Origin: Papilionanthe hookeriana x Papilionanthe teres
Lineage: Eukaryota > Streptophyta > Magnoliopsida > Asparagales > Orchidaceae
Reading direction: 5' to 3'
DNA: 64,000 bases
Assembly (NCBI GenBank): GCA_022702705.1
Contig: CM040423.1
Location: 124,757,852-124,821,851, forward strand
Shown here in pieces: positions 12,401 to 22,781 of the stretch. The notes below the pieces were generated by a model that saw nothing but the letters and a program-made list of their open reading frames with translations, was not told the origin of the DNA and made no database searches. A program made the position numbers and the translations under genes. The number at the start of each line of letters is the position of its first letter. Positions within the stretch are counted from its first letter, which is position 1.

Positions 12401-13489
12401 TTGCATTTCCTTCTGTATTTAATACATGCATGGTAGAATTTGCTGTTCCTGTCACCATGTTGGAAATGATTTGTAGCAGCTTTTTGTTTTAATAATAAAT
12501 CCTGTCTTTCAATTACAAGCATGAGGTTAGATAGTGCAGCAATAAGCTATTCTTCGTTAGCAGTGCCAGCCTGAACTCTGGCTTCCAGATTAATAACTTC
12601 TTTCTCAACCACATTAACAGCTTGGAAGATATCACCAAGTGAATTCCAACTCCAATTTCTTAGAGGTTTACTGAGTTTAATCTGTAAAAGACTTAATTTG
12701 ATAAGGGGGAGGGATGAGCAATATTGCACCAAGCTTGTGATGAACAATACTTTGGAAATCAGCATGAGTAGACCACACATTCAGATATCTGAAAGGGGGA
12801 GGAGAATGAGAAGGGTTGGGAGAAGTAATGGTGATAAGAAGTGGTCTATGGTCAGATTCAACAAAGCTCAGTTGGGTCACAAAGGTTAGGAGCCGCTTGG
12901 AGAGCCAGCAGCTATTTACCAGAATTCTATCCAACCTTTCCCAGATATTCCCCCTTTTCCAAGTGTAAGCAGGACCCCTGAAACCAACATCAAATAAATT
13001 TGCTGCATGTATATTATCATTGAATTTAGACATCTTGGCCAGATTAGGATTCCTACCTCCCAGCTTTTCACCAGAAGAACCAATACTGTTAAAGTCCCCT
13101 CCCACTAACTAGGGAGAGTTGAGATTAGCACTTATGTTATGGAGATTAACCCATAAATTCTGTCTATCTTCATTTCTACACCCGGCATAGACAAAGGTAG
13201 CAAAGCCACTTTGTCCATTGATATGGAAAGAGGAGTGAATGAACTGTTGATTGTCAATGAGAAGTGTCCAGGAGATTTCCTTTCTATAAAAAATCCAGAT
13301 CTTATTATTACAGTTGGCAAATTGGGCAAATCCATGAAATTTATTGATAATTCTGTTGGGGTGTTTGTGCACCAGTGGTTCAAAGATAGCAAAACACCAA
13401 AGCTGGTGTTTTTTAATGAGATAAAGGATTCTTTTCAGAGATAAGGGGTTACCAATACCCCTAATATTCCAGCAAAGCAAATTGATCAT
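9464..13489 (-). pseudogene. LINE C ORF2: endonuclease, reverse transcriptase, zf-RVT, RNase H
   Basis: Start ATG at 13,487-13,489 (MINLLCWNIRG). The endonuclease has FEPLV, GGDFN (about 13,095) and SDHRPLL (about 12,850). It is open except for one stop (TAG) near 13,107, where the family has Trp just before VGGDFN. The RT has GPDGYTAEFYKK (about 12,150), then frameshifts around 12,100-11,740, then the box near 11,610 where QGDPLSP has become HKDPLSP. YADD is intact near 11,465. zf-RVT lies around 10,260-10,350. RNase H has NTDGSYS (about 9930) and a frameshift near 9850, ending at 9464. Several frame breaks make it inactive. Confidence 0.9.
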
Positions 13490-14831
13490 TAATTTGGGGG
13501 GAGGGAAGTGGAGGGCTTAGATCTAGATCTGGACCTGCCTCTAGTCAAAGATCCTGCTAATTCCCCCACAGTTAATGGAGTCCCTAATTTCTGAGCATCA
13601 GTATTGATCTTTTTTTCTTTCTTGATATTTAGGTATGTCATTTCCCCTCTAAATCATTCTGCATCTCTTCAATGACATTGGTGGTTAAATCTTTTGACAA
13701 AAATTCAGTTCACTGTGAAGGAGAGCTAATTCTGATATCTTCCACTTCACTTCTACACCAATTGACATTCTCAACAGAGGGGGACCCCAACACAGGAAGA
13801 GTCCCACCAGTGGATTTGCCCAGCTTATTGGGGGTGGTAGAGCTAGAGTTCAGCCCCTTATCAGAAACTAGTTTTAAGTTTTCCACTAGGGAAAAAGGGG
13901 ATCTCACATCAGGTTCCTGCTGTAAAGGGATGTCAGCCTCCTGTACCCCAGCTATACTTGGTGCAGCACCCACAACATGTGTTTCAGCATCCATACTGGG
14001 AGTTGCTTTATCCACATTAGGAGCTCTTCTATTAGGGGGGTGAAGTCTATAGAACCTGTCATTAGTGTGACCAAACATTTTACAATGTGTGCAGAAGTAA
14101 GGTTTTTGTTGCATAATGACCTATTGCCATTGCCCATCTTTAGCAGTCCCAATACAAATTTTCTTTATCTCAGGTAGAGATACATCCCTTTCAACCTGTA
14201 TTCTAGGAAGTTTAGGTTTTGCTTTATTGATGCTAGCAGCATCACATCTAAGAGGGGTCCCAAGGGATCTACCAATCTGAAAAAGAGCAGTTTGATTGAA
14301 GTATCTATAAGGGAGGTTTGGGAATTTAAACCAGATTGGTACAATGGGAGGGTCTTTACTAGGATCAAAATCTGAAGTCCACTTAATTATCTTCATTTCC
14401 ACTCCTACAATACTAATCAACTGTTTAACAAAAAGCAGTGCATAGTCCTCCTCAGTAGAGAAATTGATTAACAAGTGTCTACCATCCAAAAGACCAATTT
14501 TCCAGCTTCCTTTGAAATTTAGAGACTCAAAGTATTTCCTCACAAGCTCCATCTTAGGGTGGCCCAACATAAATTTACCAATTAAAGTTAACTTGACCTC
14601 TTCATCCAACTCCTCCAACTCCTTTTCTGTAAAGATGACAGCTGGGCAACCCTCCTTCTCCTCAATAGGTCTAATAAAAGGACAAGAGGATCTCCCAGCT
14701 GCTGCATCATGTAACCTTTGAGGGAAAATAAGTTTAGAAGGATAAAAAATGGAAGGAGCATTACCAACCACACCAGCATAAGTTGCTTTAGCCCAGGCAA
14801 TATTAGTTTCCAAATCAATAGGGCAAGCCAT
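13489..14831 (-). pseudogene. LINE C ORF1, RNA-binding protein with damaged zinc knuckle
   Basis: The start is chosen at the internal ATG 14,831 (MACPIDLETN), which aligns with LINE B ORF1, rather than the longer open frame from 14,918. The DUF4283-like region holds LIGKFMLGHPKMELVRKYF and LLDGRHLLINFS. It continues to KWTSDFDPSKDPP and VERDVSLPEIKKI. The frame breaks near 14,120. The knuckle follows as CTHCKMFGHTNDRF, in which the fourth ligand Cys is Arg, so zinc binding should be lost. The tail is rich in Arg/Ser (RGRSRSRSK). The TAA stop (13,489-13,491) shares one base with the ORF2 ATG. Confidence 0.87.
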
Positions 14832-15267
14832 TGGAAAGTACCAAGGCACAACCAAAATCCAGTAGATCACAAAAAGCAGGCAGGGACTGAGCCTAATCAG
14901 CCGGAAGAAACAAACCAACCAGAAGAGGTATACACCTCAGGAAGTCCAAGAAAAACTAAAATAGATAGTCCAAGTGATCCTCCAGGACAGAAGCACAACA
15001 AATAAAGCACAACAAAAGGGAACCAAATCTAATGGAACAGTAAAATTTGAAAGGAAAACAGCTCAGAAAGGATCAACCACCTGTCGGCATATTTTTAGGT
15101 TGTGTTGTATTTTGAAAAGGGGTCACCTACAGAAGTTGTCGGCAAATTTTCATATTTTAAATTTAATTTAAATATATATAATTTGAAAAGTAGCATTTGA
15201 TTTTGAAAATAATTTTAAGTTTGAAAATTTTAAGATATGAAATCAAACCGATCTCACATCCTGAATA

Positions 15268-15279
15268 GTTTATATAAAC
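15268..15279. promoter_or_regulatory. Palindromic TATA-like site in the solo LTR
   Basis: GTTTATATAAAC is a perfect palindrome 186 bp inside the LTR end. The same 12-mer is kept in the other LTR at 43,021-43,032, 180 bp from its end. The conserved position suggests the LTR core promoter, with a short R-U5 downstream. Confidence 0.45.
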
Positions 15280-18200
15280 GAGCACAGTATCACAAACCGT
15301 GTATCTATCCCGAAGAATAAACACACTGCTTGACGATGGGGCTCGATTAAATAAACTAAAAGATTTGTGACATCCGTTTGGTTTGCGAATAAATTTTATA
15401 ATCCGACAAGTTCTCCTGCTTAATATAAAGAAATTAAGCAGGGTTTATATTACCTGGGTTCTTAAAGTTCCCTATAAGGGAAAGCCTCTATAGTTAATTA
15501 CATCATAAGTGACGGGAATCACTTAAGAAAACTCTCAATAATGATCAGTGGTTTTGCTTTCAAGAATTTCAAATTTTAAGGTTTTCAAACAATTGGATTT
15601 TGGAAATTTTAATTGGGAATGGATTAAATTTGGAACAGTTATTTTAGGAATCCAATGGAGGAGAAGTAGGGGATGTCACGGATTCGAGACAAGTCTCAGT
15701 GACTTCCCAACTATCCTATTTGTTTGGCTTCAATTTGAGAGTTTATTTAATGTTTCAATCCTGCCAATTTTAGTTAATTAGGACTTATACTTGCATGACA
15801 TGATCACACAAATAACCTCAAAGAAGTGAGGGTTTATGTCGTACCAAACGACTACCTTGGAATCTTAAAACCAGTTAGGGCTTAGGTTGCATAACATGAT
15901 TATGCAAATACCTAACAAAGAGTTGAGGATTTATGTTGCACTAGGCAAACTACCTTGAAATCTTATGATTTGGTTGTTTAATTCTAAGAATAGTTTTACT
16001 GATGTAGATTCCAGTTTTGCTGACAACGATGGTCGTGCTGCCCACTATGCTCCAAGCTCCTTGTTGTTGCAGAGTTTTAGTTTTAGAAGGTGAAAATCAA
16101 GGGATGAGAGAGTGTATTGGTTTAGAGAAATCTTAAAGTTCAAATGTCTTTAGTGTTTTAATTAAAATAAATCTTAAAGTTGATTAAACATAACCGATTA
16201 AGATCCCACGGTTCCGTCATCTCGGCACCGTTATTTTCATCGAATTCACTTAGTCCAGATGAATTTTCTAAACTCAACTGAATGAGTTCCACACTTTCAT
16301 TTAGACCGTGAGAAATCCCGTTAGCAACACGTGGGTTACATCATCCGAGGTATTCCCGATCATTCAACGAGACGTTTTATTTTAGTTAAAGTTGTGGTTT
16401 TGTTGTTCTGTTTGTGATTAAATTTTGAGTTGTTTTATATTTTGAAATGTTGTGGCGGTGAATTTTATCTTGTGTGACTTTTAATTTAGTTTTGGTTTCA
16501 GTTTTGTGGCTATCCTAAAGGTTTCAGTTTTCATGCAACAATCCTGTTTATCATGCAAGAAAAGTAAAGCGCAGTGAAGGTAAATAACTTGCAATAAAGT
16601 AAATTGTAATGAAGTAAAAGCGTACCTGGAGGGTCTTCTCGTCTTTCCAAGCTGCACTTAAAACACATGTTAGAACATTTAAATATTTGCAACAAGTACC
16701 TAGGTAAAGCTAAGGGAAAGATTTTGGTTGTCTACCAAGATCCTAATCCTACTGCTAGTCAGTTCCTATGAAGTCTAGGTTCTTTATATTTTGTGGATGA
16801 TTTTCATCATCAAAGAACAATTAAATTCAATTATTCTTCTTAAAACACCTCATTGTATTGAGGAAGTTCTTAGAACGGGTTCTAAACATCTTTTCAATAC
16901 TTCTGAGATTATTTCGAGTCTAAATGAATTTTTATTGTAGAGATGAATCAATCATCCAGAAAATTTTTAGTTAAGTTTTAACTTTCGCTCAGTGAACTTA
17001 AGACATTTGATTATCCCATGAATGAAGTGACACCTCACTTGATGCTCCATTTAAGAGTTATAATGATAAAAGTCTTTGGGGGCAAATAATTTATTAAGAA
17101 TTTCAACGATTTAAAATTAGAATTAATGTTTTAAGGTGATTTAATTTAGTTATAAAATTTTAATAAATTTAAGTTTGGAATAATGTTCAAGTTGTTTTAT
17201 TATTAAGTGTTTTAAACTATTTGAATTGAAAGAGGAGTTTGAATTATTTAATTTTGACTGTAATGATTTAATTTTAATTTAATTGCAATATTCTAGATTT
17301 ACTTTTAATTGGTTTATTTTTTTTAATTAAGAATTATTTTTTGAAATTGATTTTGATGTTTTGAGTTTGTTTTAAATTTGCTTTCAAGTGATTTTTGAAA
17401 TTAAATTTTTTTAATTTTTTTAATTTATTTCAATTTAGTTATCAAGTTATTTAATGTTTTAAGTTTTAATTTAATTAAGAGTTATCTTTTCTTTATTATT
17501 AATTTATTAATTTCAATTATCATCTTAAGTTTAATTAAGAGTTAAATATAATTAAAGTGATTCATTTGGGGATTTTAGTTTAAGTGATTATAGTCTCTCT
17601 AAATTATATCTCCATTTTAATAATCCAAATTTTTTAATTATTCTTTCAAAATTCAAATTATTTAATTAATTAAGGTTTCATTTTTTTGGTTTATTAAAAG
17701 TGATCAATGAGTTCCTACCCTTTTATTTTCTAAAGTTTCAATCATCTAAGAAAGAATTAAGATCAAATATTTTACCCCCCATTTCGATTAAACCTAAAGT
17801 TTTAATTAGAGGTTAAAATTCTTAATTATTAATATGCCCTTTTAAGCTTAATTATTTCATAACTTATCAAATTGAGCTCAAATGAGCTTGAAATTTTTTA
17901 TTTCACTTCACTCACATGTTAATTAAGACATTAGAGGAGAAAATGTGATTTTTCTGTTTTTATATTAATTTAGATATTTATTTCAATAAAAAATATGGAT
18001 TTTCAATGGAAATTCAACAACATGACCAAGGTAAGGTTTCTATCCTTAGTAAATTTATGGGATGTTCCTAATGACCAAAGGACCACTTGGACCAATTTTG
18101 GTGATTTTTTGAATTATATTTTATTTATTATAATTATTTTGAGTTTTGGAATGTTAATTAATTATATAATAAAATTAAAGTTGAAAAATAGATTTTATAT

Positions 18201-19264
18201 TTTTCTTAAATCTCTCTAACCTCAAGGAGTCCAGAGAAATAAATTTTATAATTTTCTAATTTTTCTTTGATTTATTAGAATTAATTTAGTGAAAATGTTG
18301 GAAATTCATTTTTTAATTCAAAAAATGTTTTAGGGCTTTTAAAATTCAATATCTTATCCTAGGGACTTGGGAAAAATATTTAGTTTGTTCCTAAGTGATT
18401 AGGAGTTAAAATGTTACATTCTTATGATTTTTTAATATTTTTTTAATTTTTATTATTTTTTAATTATTAAAATATTAAAATAAGATGAAAAATGAAGATT
18501 TTTAGAAAATTCTAATTTTAATTTTCTTAGACTCCTCTATTACCAGAGAAGTCCCAAAACTAATTTGTTGAATTTTTAAAATATATTTTTGGAGTTATGA
18601 ATTTTTAAAGTTTAATTTTACTCATGAGACCTTATTAATCCATTTAGTGGGGTTAAACATTTCTAATTGATTTCAAATTTTTATGTGAGGTCCTTCTGAT
18701 CCTAAAGATCAGTGGAGAATTATTTTTAAGTTCTTTTGATGTGTAATTAACCCTAATTATTTAAAGTTCAGTTTTGAGTAATTAGGCCAATTAGGGTTAT
18801 TCTTAATGAATTAACTCAAAACATAATTAGCATAGGGTCCTTTAGTCCTAAGAATCTTCTCCAAATTTTCCTAGAATTTTCTAAGTAATATGATAATTAA
18901 TGGAATTAAAATACCAAAAACAGTGACATAAACATGAAAAATATATAACTTGCCATAGAGATAGCCTCTGACCTTGAAAAATTCAGGGAATGTTCCCAAG
19001 ATCAGAGGCTTCAAAAGCCCTATGGTCTCATGCCATGGTGAATTGTCTATGTAAATGGAGAATTAAAATACTGAAATGAGTAAATAATTAATTAAAAATA
19101 AAATACTCATCAAATTAACTCAATTCTTTTTCCACATTATTATCCTCTGTTCATTGAGCAAGTGGGTATTTTTATTTTATTTTTTTTATTTTTCTACACA
19201 AAGATTTGGATTTTCTAAGTTTCAGGCATTTAATTAAATCATAAATTCCATATTTTCATACTTA

Positions 19265-19480
19265 TCCGACTCAGCGCCACGGCAACCTTAGCGTCTCTGA
19301 AACTACACGCGGCGCGCTCCCATTCACCGCCGCCATCCGACTCTGAGCCATGTGGCCCACGGTTCATGTACCGTTCCATGGTCTGACGCAATCTGAGCCA
19401 TCCATTCGATACATGCTCGATCCAACGGCGGCTGGTCGTCATCTCCGACTGGTGTGCACCCGTGACCGTCCACACTCAAA
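19265..19480. promoter_or_regulatory. GC-rich island within the solo LTR
   Basis: About 215 bp rich in GC and CpG (GCGGCGCGC, CCGCCGCC) within an otherwise AT-rich LTR. The counterpart in the other LTR is at 38,765-38,985. Both carry CCATTC(G/A)ATACA and ACGGC motifs. It could be an upstream control region. Function is inferred only from composition and shared position. Confidence 0.4.
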
Positions 19481-22410
19481 CCCTAATATCTCCCTCGTTT
19501 CTCAATGGTTTTTCGTGTTCTTATACTCTATGGATTCGTCTTAAAGAGACGAACACATCCATATGGTTTACATGCTTTGAAATTAACTTAAACGAAATGG
19601 AGAATCGTTGGAAGCTCGGGTTAAAGCGAAGTCTCCATACCTTGGTTCATGAGGTGAGGCCGCAACTGAATGTGCTCGGCACGTTCGTTGGAGCTGGAAG
19701 AGCCTAGGGATGAAGCCTCTGGCCCTGGTGAAAGATCTAAGTATGAAAGTGACCAGGCCCAATTTCAGACTTTGGAGGCTGGAGCAATTTGGTGGCCTGG
19801 AGAGGGGGCTTTCACTGGGGAACTCCTTCTCTTGGTCCTGTGCAAGTGTGGGTGAGTTTAATTTTATTTTGGTGGAGGTTTGATAGATGTCCTATTCTGG
19901 CCTGAGAATTGAGCTCCAAAATTGAGCTCAATCAATTGGATTTAGGGCAGGAGAACAGTGGGGATGGATTCCTCTTGGCTAGGGGAAGCTCGTGAGGAGT
20001 TTGGAGGGATTCATGAAGGTTGATTTCGACCAACCTTTTGGCCGAGAGGGGGTGGCTGGTTTAAATAGCCATGACCGGGGCTTCCCGAGGGCAATTGATG
20101 GCTAGGATCAGTTGCCTAGGGGAGGAGATGAAGAGCTGTGGTGGCCAATTGGAGTGGGGCAGCTTAGCAGGTGTGAATTTGAAATTTGGCTCATCCAAGC
20201 TCCTCGGCCATGGCGTTTTTCGGCGGCCTGGTGGCTGGCCAACCAGAGTCAGGTCACCATAGGACTCAGGGGAGTCAGGGCTGGGGTTTGGTGCAGTCAA
20301 TTGCCTTTGGACATGTGTAAAGGATTGGATTTAAGTGGCATGGGGAGAGGGGTGATTTTGGGTCCAAATGGGTTAAGTCATGTTTTTGGGCTTGGTTCAC
20401 CCTCCAAGGGGGACTTTGGGTGCTATGGGGGTCAGGTGAGTCAGCTGGTTTTGAGTGGAGGAGTCCCTATCCAAGCTTATTTAGATTAATTTTGGGTCTA
20501 GGTGAAGCATGGGTAAGGTTAAAATGTTTAATCATTGGTTAGGAAAGAGCTACCCTCTCTTACCATTAATGGTATAGTGAGGTGGAAAGTGGCTTCCATG
20601 GCTTGTATGTGGCTTATGCATGGCTCCATGGCTCCATTTGGCTTGGGAAAAGGTTCGGTCAATTTCATAAAAATGTTATTTGGAATTTTTGAAAACTTTG
20701 GATTTTTTGGATTGGTTTTGTCATGATGCTATTTTTGTTTAATCAAAATGATGGGCTTTGAACTGAGGGGATAATTTAAATCAAAGGGATGATGAGGGGA
20801 AATTTCGTGTGGGCTTTGGAATGGATTTTGGGCTTTTTGAAATCATTTTGGATGAGCTTTTAGAATGGTTTAAGAAAGTGGGCCTTTAGGTTTGAAAACA
20901 AATTGGTGGATGAAAATTTTGTGAAGGTTTGGGCCAAACAAATGTTGGGTTTAGTTTAGGGATGTGTCATGAGTAATTTGAAACAAATTTGAGATGATTT
21001 GGAGTTGAATTGGGTTTGATTTGGGACTTTTTTGGTAAAAGGGCCAAAGTGGGTCAAATTGGGCTAACTTGGGCAAACATTTGGATAATGTTAGATTTTA
21101 TGTAAAATTAATGTTGAGAAATGTTTATGGGAGTGTTACAAAGAGTTTTCAACTTTGGTTGGGCTTTGATTTTGGGATTTGGGCCCATCTGGGTTCATGG
21201 TGGGTTTAGGCCAAAATTAGGGATTTTTAGTTTGGGTTACGTTTGGGTGGAGTTTAGGTTCAACTTTTGCATAAATCAAGTTAGTTTTTTGTTTGTGGGG
21301 ATGTTAGGAAGGTTTAGGAAAAGATTTGGGGCTAATTGGTGTTGAATTGGGTTGGTTTGGGCTAAGTTTAGGTTATGGGCCAAAATTGGGCCTTAGGCTT
21401 CAAATTGAAATTGGATTCAAATGTTCATCAAATTGGGATTTGATTTGATCTAAATTGATATTAGGGATATGTAATTGAATTTTAGAATTGAATTGGACCA
21501 AAATTGAGGTTAATTGGAGTGGTTTGGTTTGACATTGGGTTCACTTGGGTTAAAAATGGGTCAAATTGGAGGTTATGGTAAGTGGGCTAAATTGATAAAA
21601 TTGGCTTATGGTGTAGTTGAACAAAATGAAATTGGGAATATTTGGGATTTTTTAGAATTATTTTGGAATTTTTGGATTTGTTTTGGTTAAAAAGAGCATT
21701 TTGGGTACTTGGAGGGTATTGGGGGGTATTTTTGGAAATTTTGGTATATTTGGCTAAGGATGATCAATTTAAATGATGGGAAATATTTAGGATTGGTTTT
21801 GTGGAATTTTGGGTAATTTAGGTGATTTTGCAAATTTTGGGTAGTTTCAAGGGCATTTGGTAGGTTTGGCGGGTGTAGGGCCCCCGGGGTCAAAAATTGA
21901 AATTTTGAAAAAATGAAGATTGATCATATGTAAGTGAAATGAGATCATTTTATTTGAGCCATGAAGCCATATTAAGCTCACAGGAGCCATGAGAAGACTT
22001 ATTTTAGGCACTCAATATGTTGTTCCTAACTCTCTTAGCCAGGGGCTTAGGAGTTGAGGACCATCCATATGGATTACCTACACGAGTCAAGAAGTCAAAT
22101 TAGGTATGAATGGTTTTAGGATTTGGAATGTGTGTGAAAGTGTAATGTGTGCAGGTCAACCCTCACTAGACTAGGCCACTCAGGGTAGTCCTAAGGCCAA
22201 AGAGTTCTATAGGGAACTCATCGTTTAAAGCTCCACATTTGATCTTAACCCTCCAAGTGGCTTAGGGGTTTACAATTAGGCATGTGGGGTTTAAAGGGAG
22301 TGAAGAGGTGTTTGAATTTCTAAATGGTGGGTGCCATCTCTAATCTTCTAGGATAGTCAAAGGAAAAACCTAAGGCTAGTTTCTAAGTACTAAGGAGAGA
22401 GAAGAGAAAA

Positions 22411-22431
22411 GACCTCATCAAAAATGAGGTC
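22411..22431. other. Hairpin at the LTR 5' edge
   Basis: A perfect 8-bp inverted repeat, GACCTCAT and ATGAGGTC around a 5-nt loop, sits a few bases inside the LTR start. The other LTR keeps a slightly weaker version at about 36,138-36,158, where the first base of the outer pair has changed. Confidence 0.6.
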
Positions 22432-22435
22432 AACA

Positions 22436-22592
22436 GCACCCAGCAAAGGAACCAGAAACCAAAGCCACACTCCTCAGAAGACCAAAGCACATGAGCACCA
22501 GCTTTCCCACACACCTGAGCCACCACCAGAGAACCAGCCGCCGTCAGAGTCATGGTTGAAACCCTAGCAGAGCACAGTTCCCAGCCGCCGCC

Positions 22593-22597
<5 letters not shown>
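22436..22597 (-). mobile_element. LINE C 5' end, separated by the solo LTR
   Basis: On the - strand this begins AAGATGG, like LINEs B and D, next to (TA)n. It continues with GC-rich 5' UTR containing CTAGGGTTT, also present in the LINE B 5' UTR. A LINE fragment with a 5' end and no 3' end is unusual, and the intervening solo LTR explains it. Confidence 0.8.
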
Positions 22598-22623
<26 letters not shown>

Positions 22624-22624
22624 T
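22598..22624. repeat. (TA)n microsatellite between LINE C and LINE D
   Basis: Short TA tract between the 5' end of LINE C and the 3' end of LINE D, both on the - strand. Confidence 0.95.
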
Positions 22625-22781
22625 AGCATAAAAGAAAATATATTAATCAAGAAAAACTAGTACATCCGATATGAGGAAAGGAAAGCGGATCCCCATGTAA
22701 TAGAATTCTAAACTCCCTAAAAATAGAAGATTTAAGATCCGAAGAAGAAAAGCATAAAATGTCCTTAGAAGAAGCTGCCTC

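Larger units (their letters stand above)
9181..15081 (-). mobile_element. LINE C, L1-like retrotransposon, main part
   Basis: Minus-strand LINE with its 3' end at 9181 (a short T/A tail, then (TA)n). ORF2 is at 9464-13,489 and ORF1 at 13,489-14,831. Its 5' UTR runs to 15,081, where a solo LTR interrupts it. The missing 5' tip is at 22,436-22,597. CCACC at 15,077-15,081 and GCACC at 22,436-22,440 form an almost perfect 5-bp target duplication around the LTR. Together the two pieces are about 6.06 kb, the same size as LINE B. Confidence 0.9.
15082..22435 (-). mobile_element. Solo LTR of a large Ty3/gypsy element, inserted in LINE C
   Basis: This 7,354-bp unit has no pol or gag coding. Read on the - strand it starts TGTTGACC and ends TGCCGACA, the usual TG...CA form of an LTR. 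Flanks CCACC and GCACC match at 4 of 5 bases. The whole unit aligns in reverse orientation with the 3' LTR at 36,133-43,212, in the same order throughout. Shared landmarks include the end motif, the palindromic TATA-like site, the CTGGAGGGTCTTC block and the GC-rich block. As nothing internal remains, it fits a solo LTR left by recombination between two LTRs. The length is extreme for an LTR, which is the main doubt. Confidence 0.72.

Noticed and set aside
19239..20489. Possible host gene exons in the GC-richer part of the solo LTR
   Set aside because: Open frames are not shared with the aligned region of the other LTR (37,700-38,980) and show no known domain.
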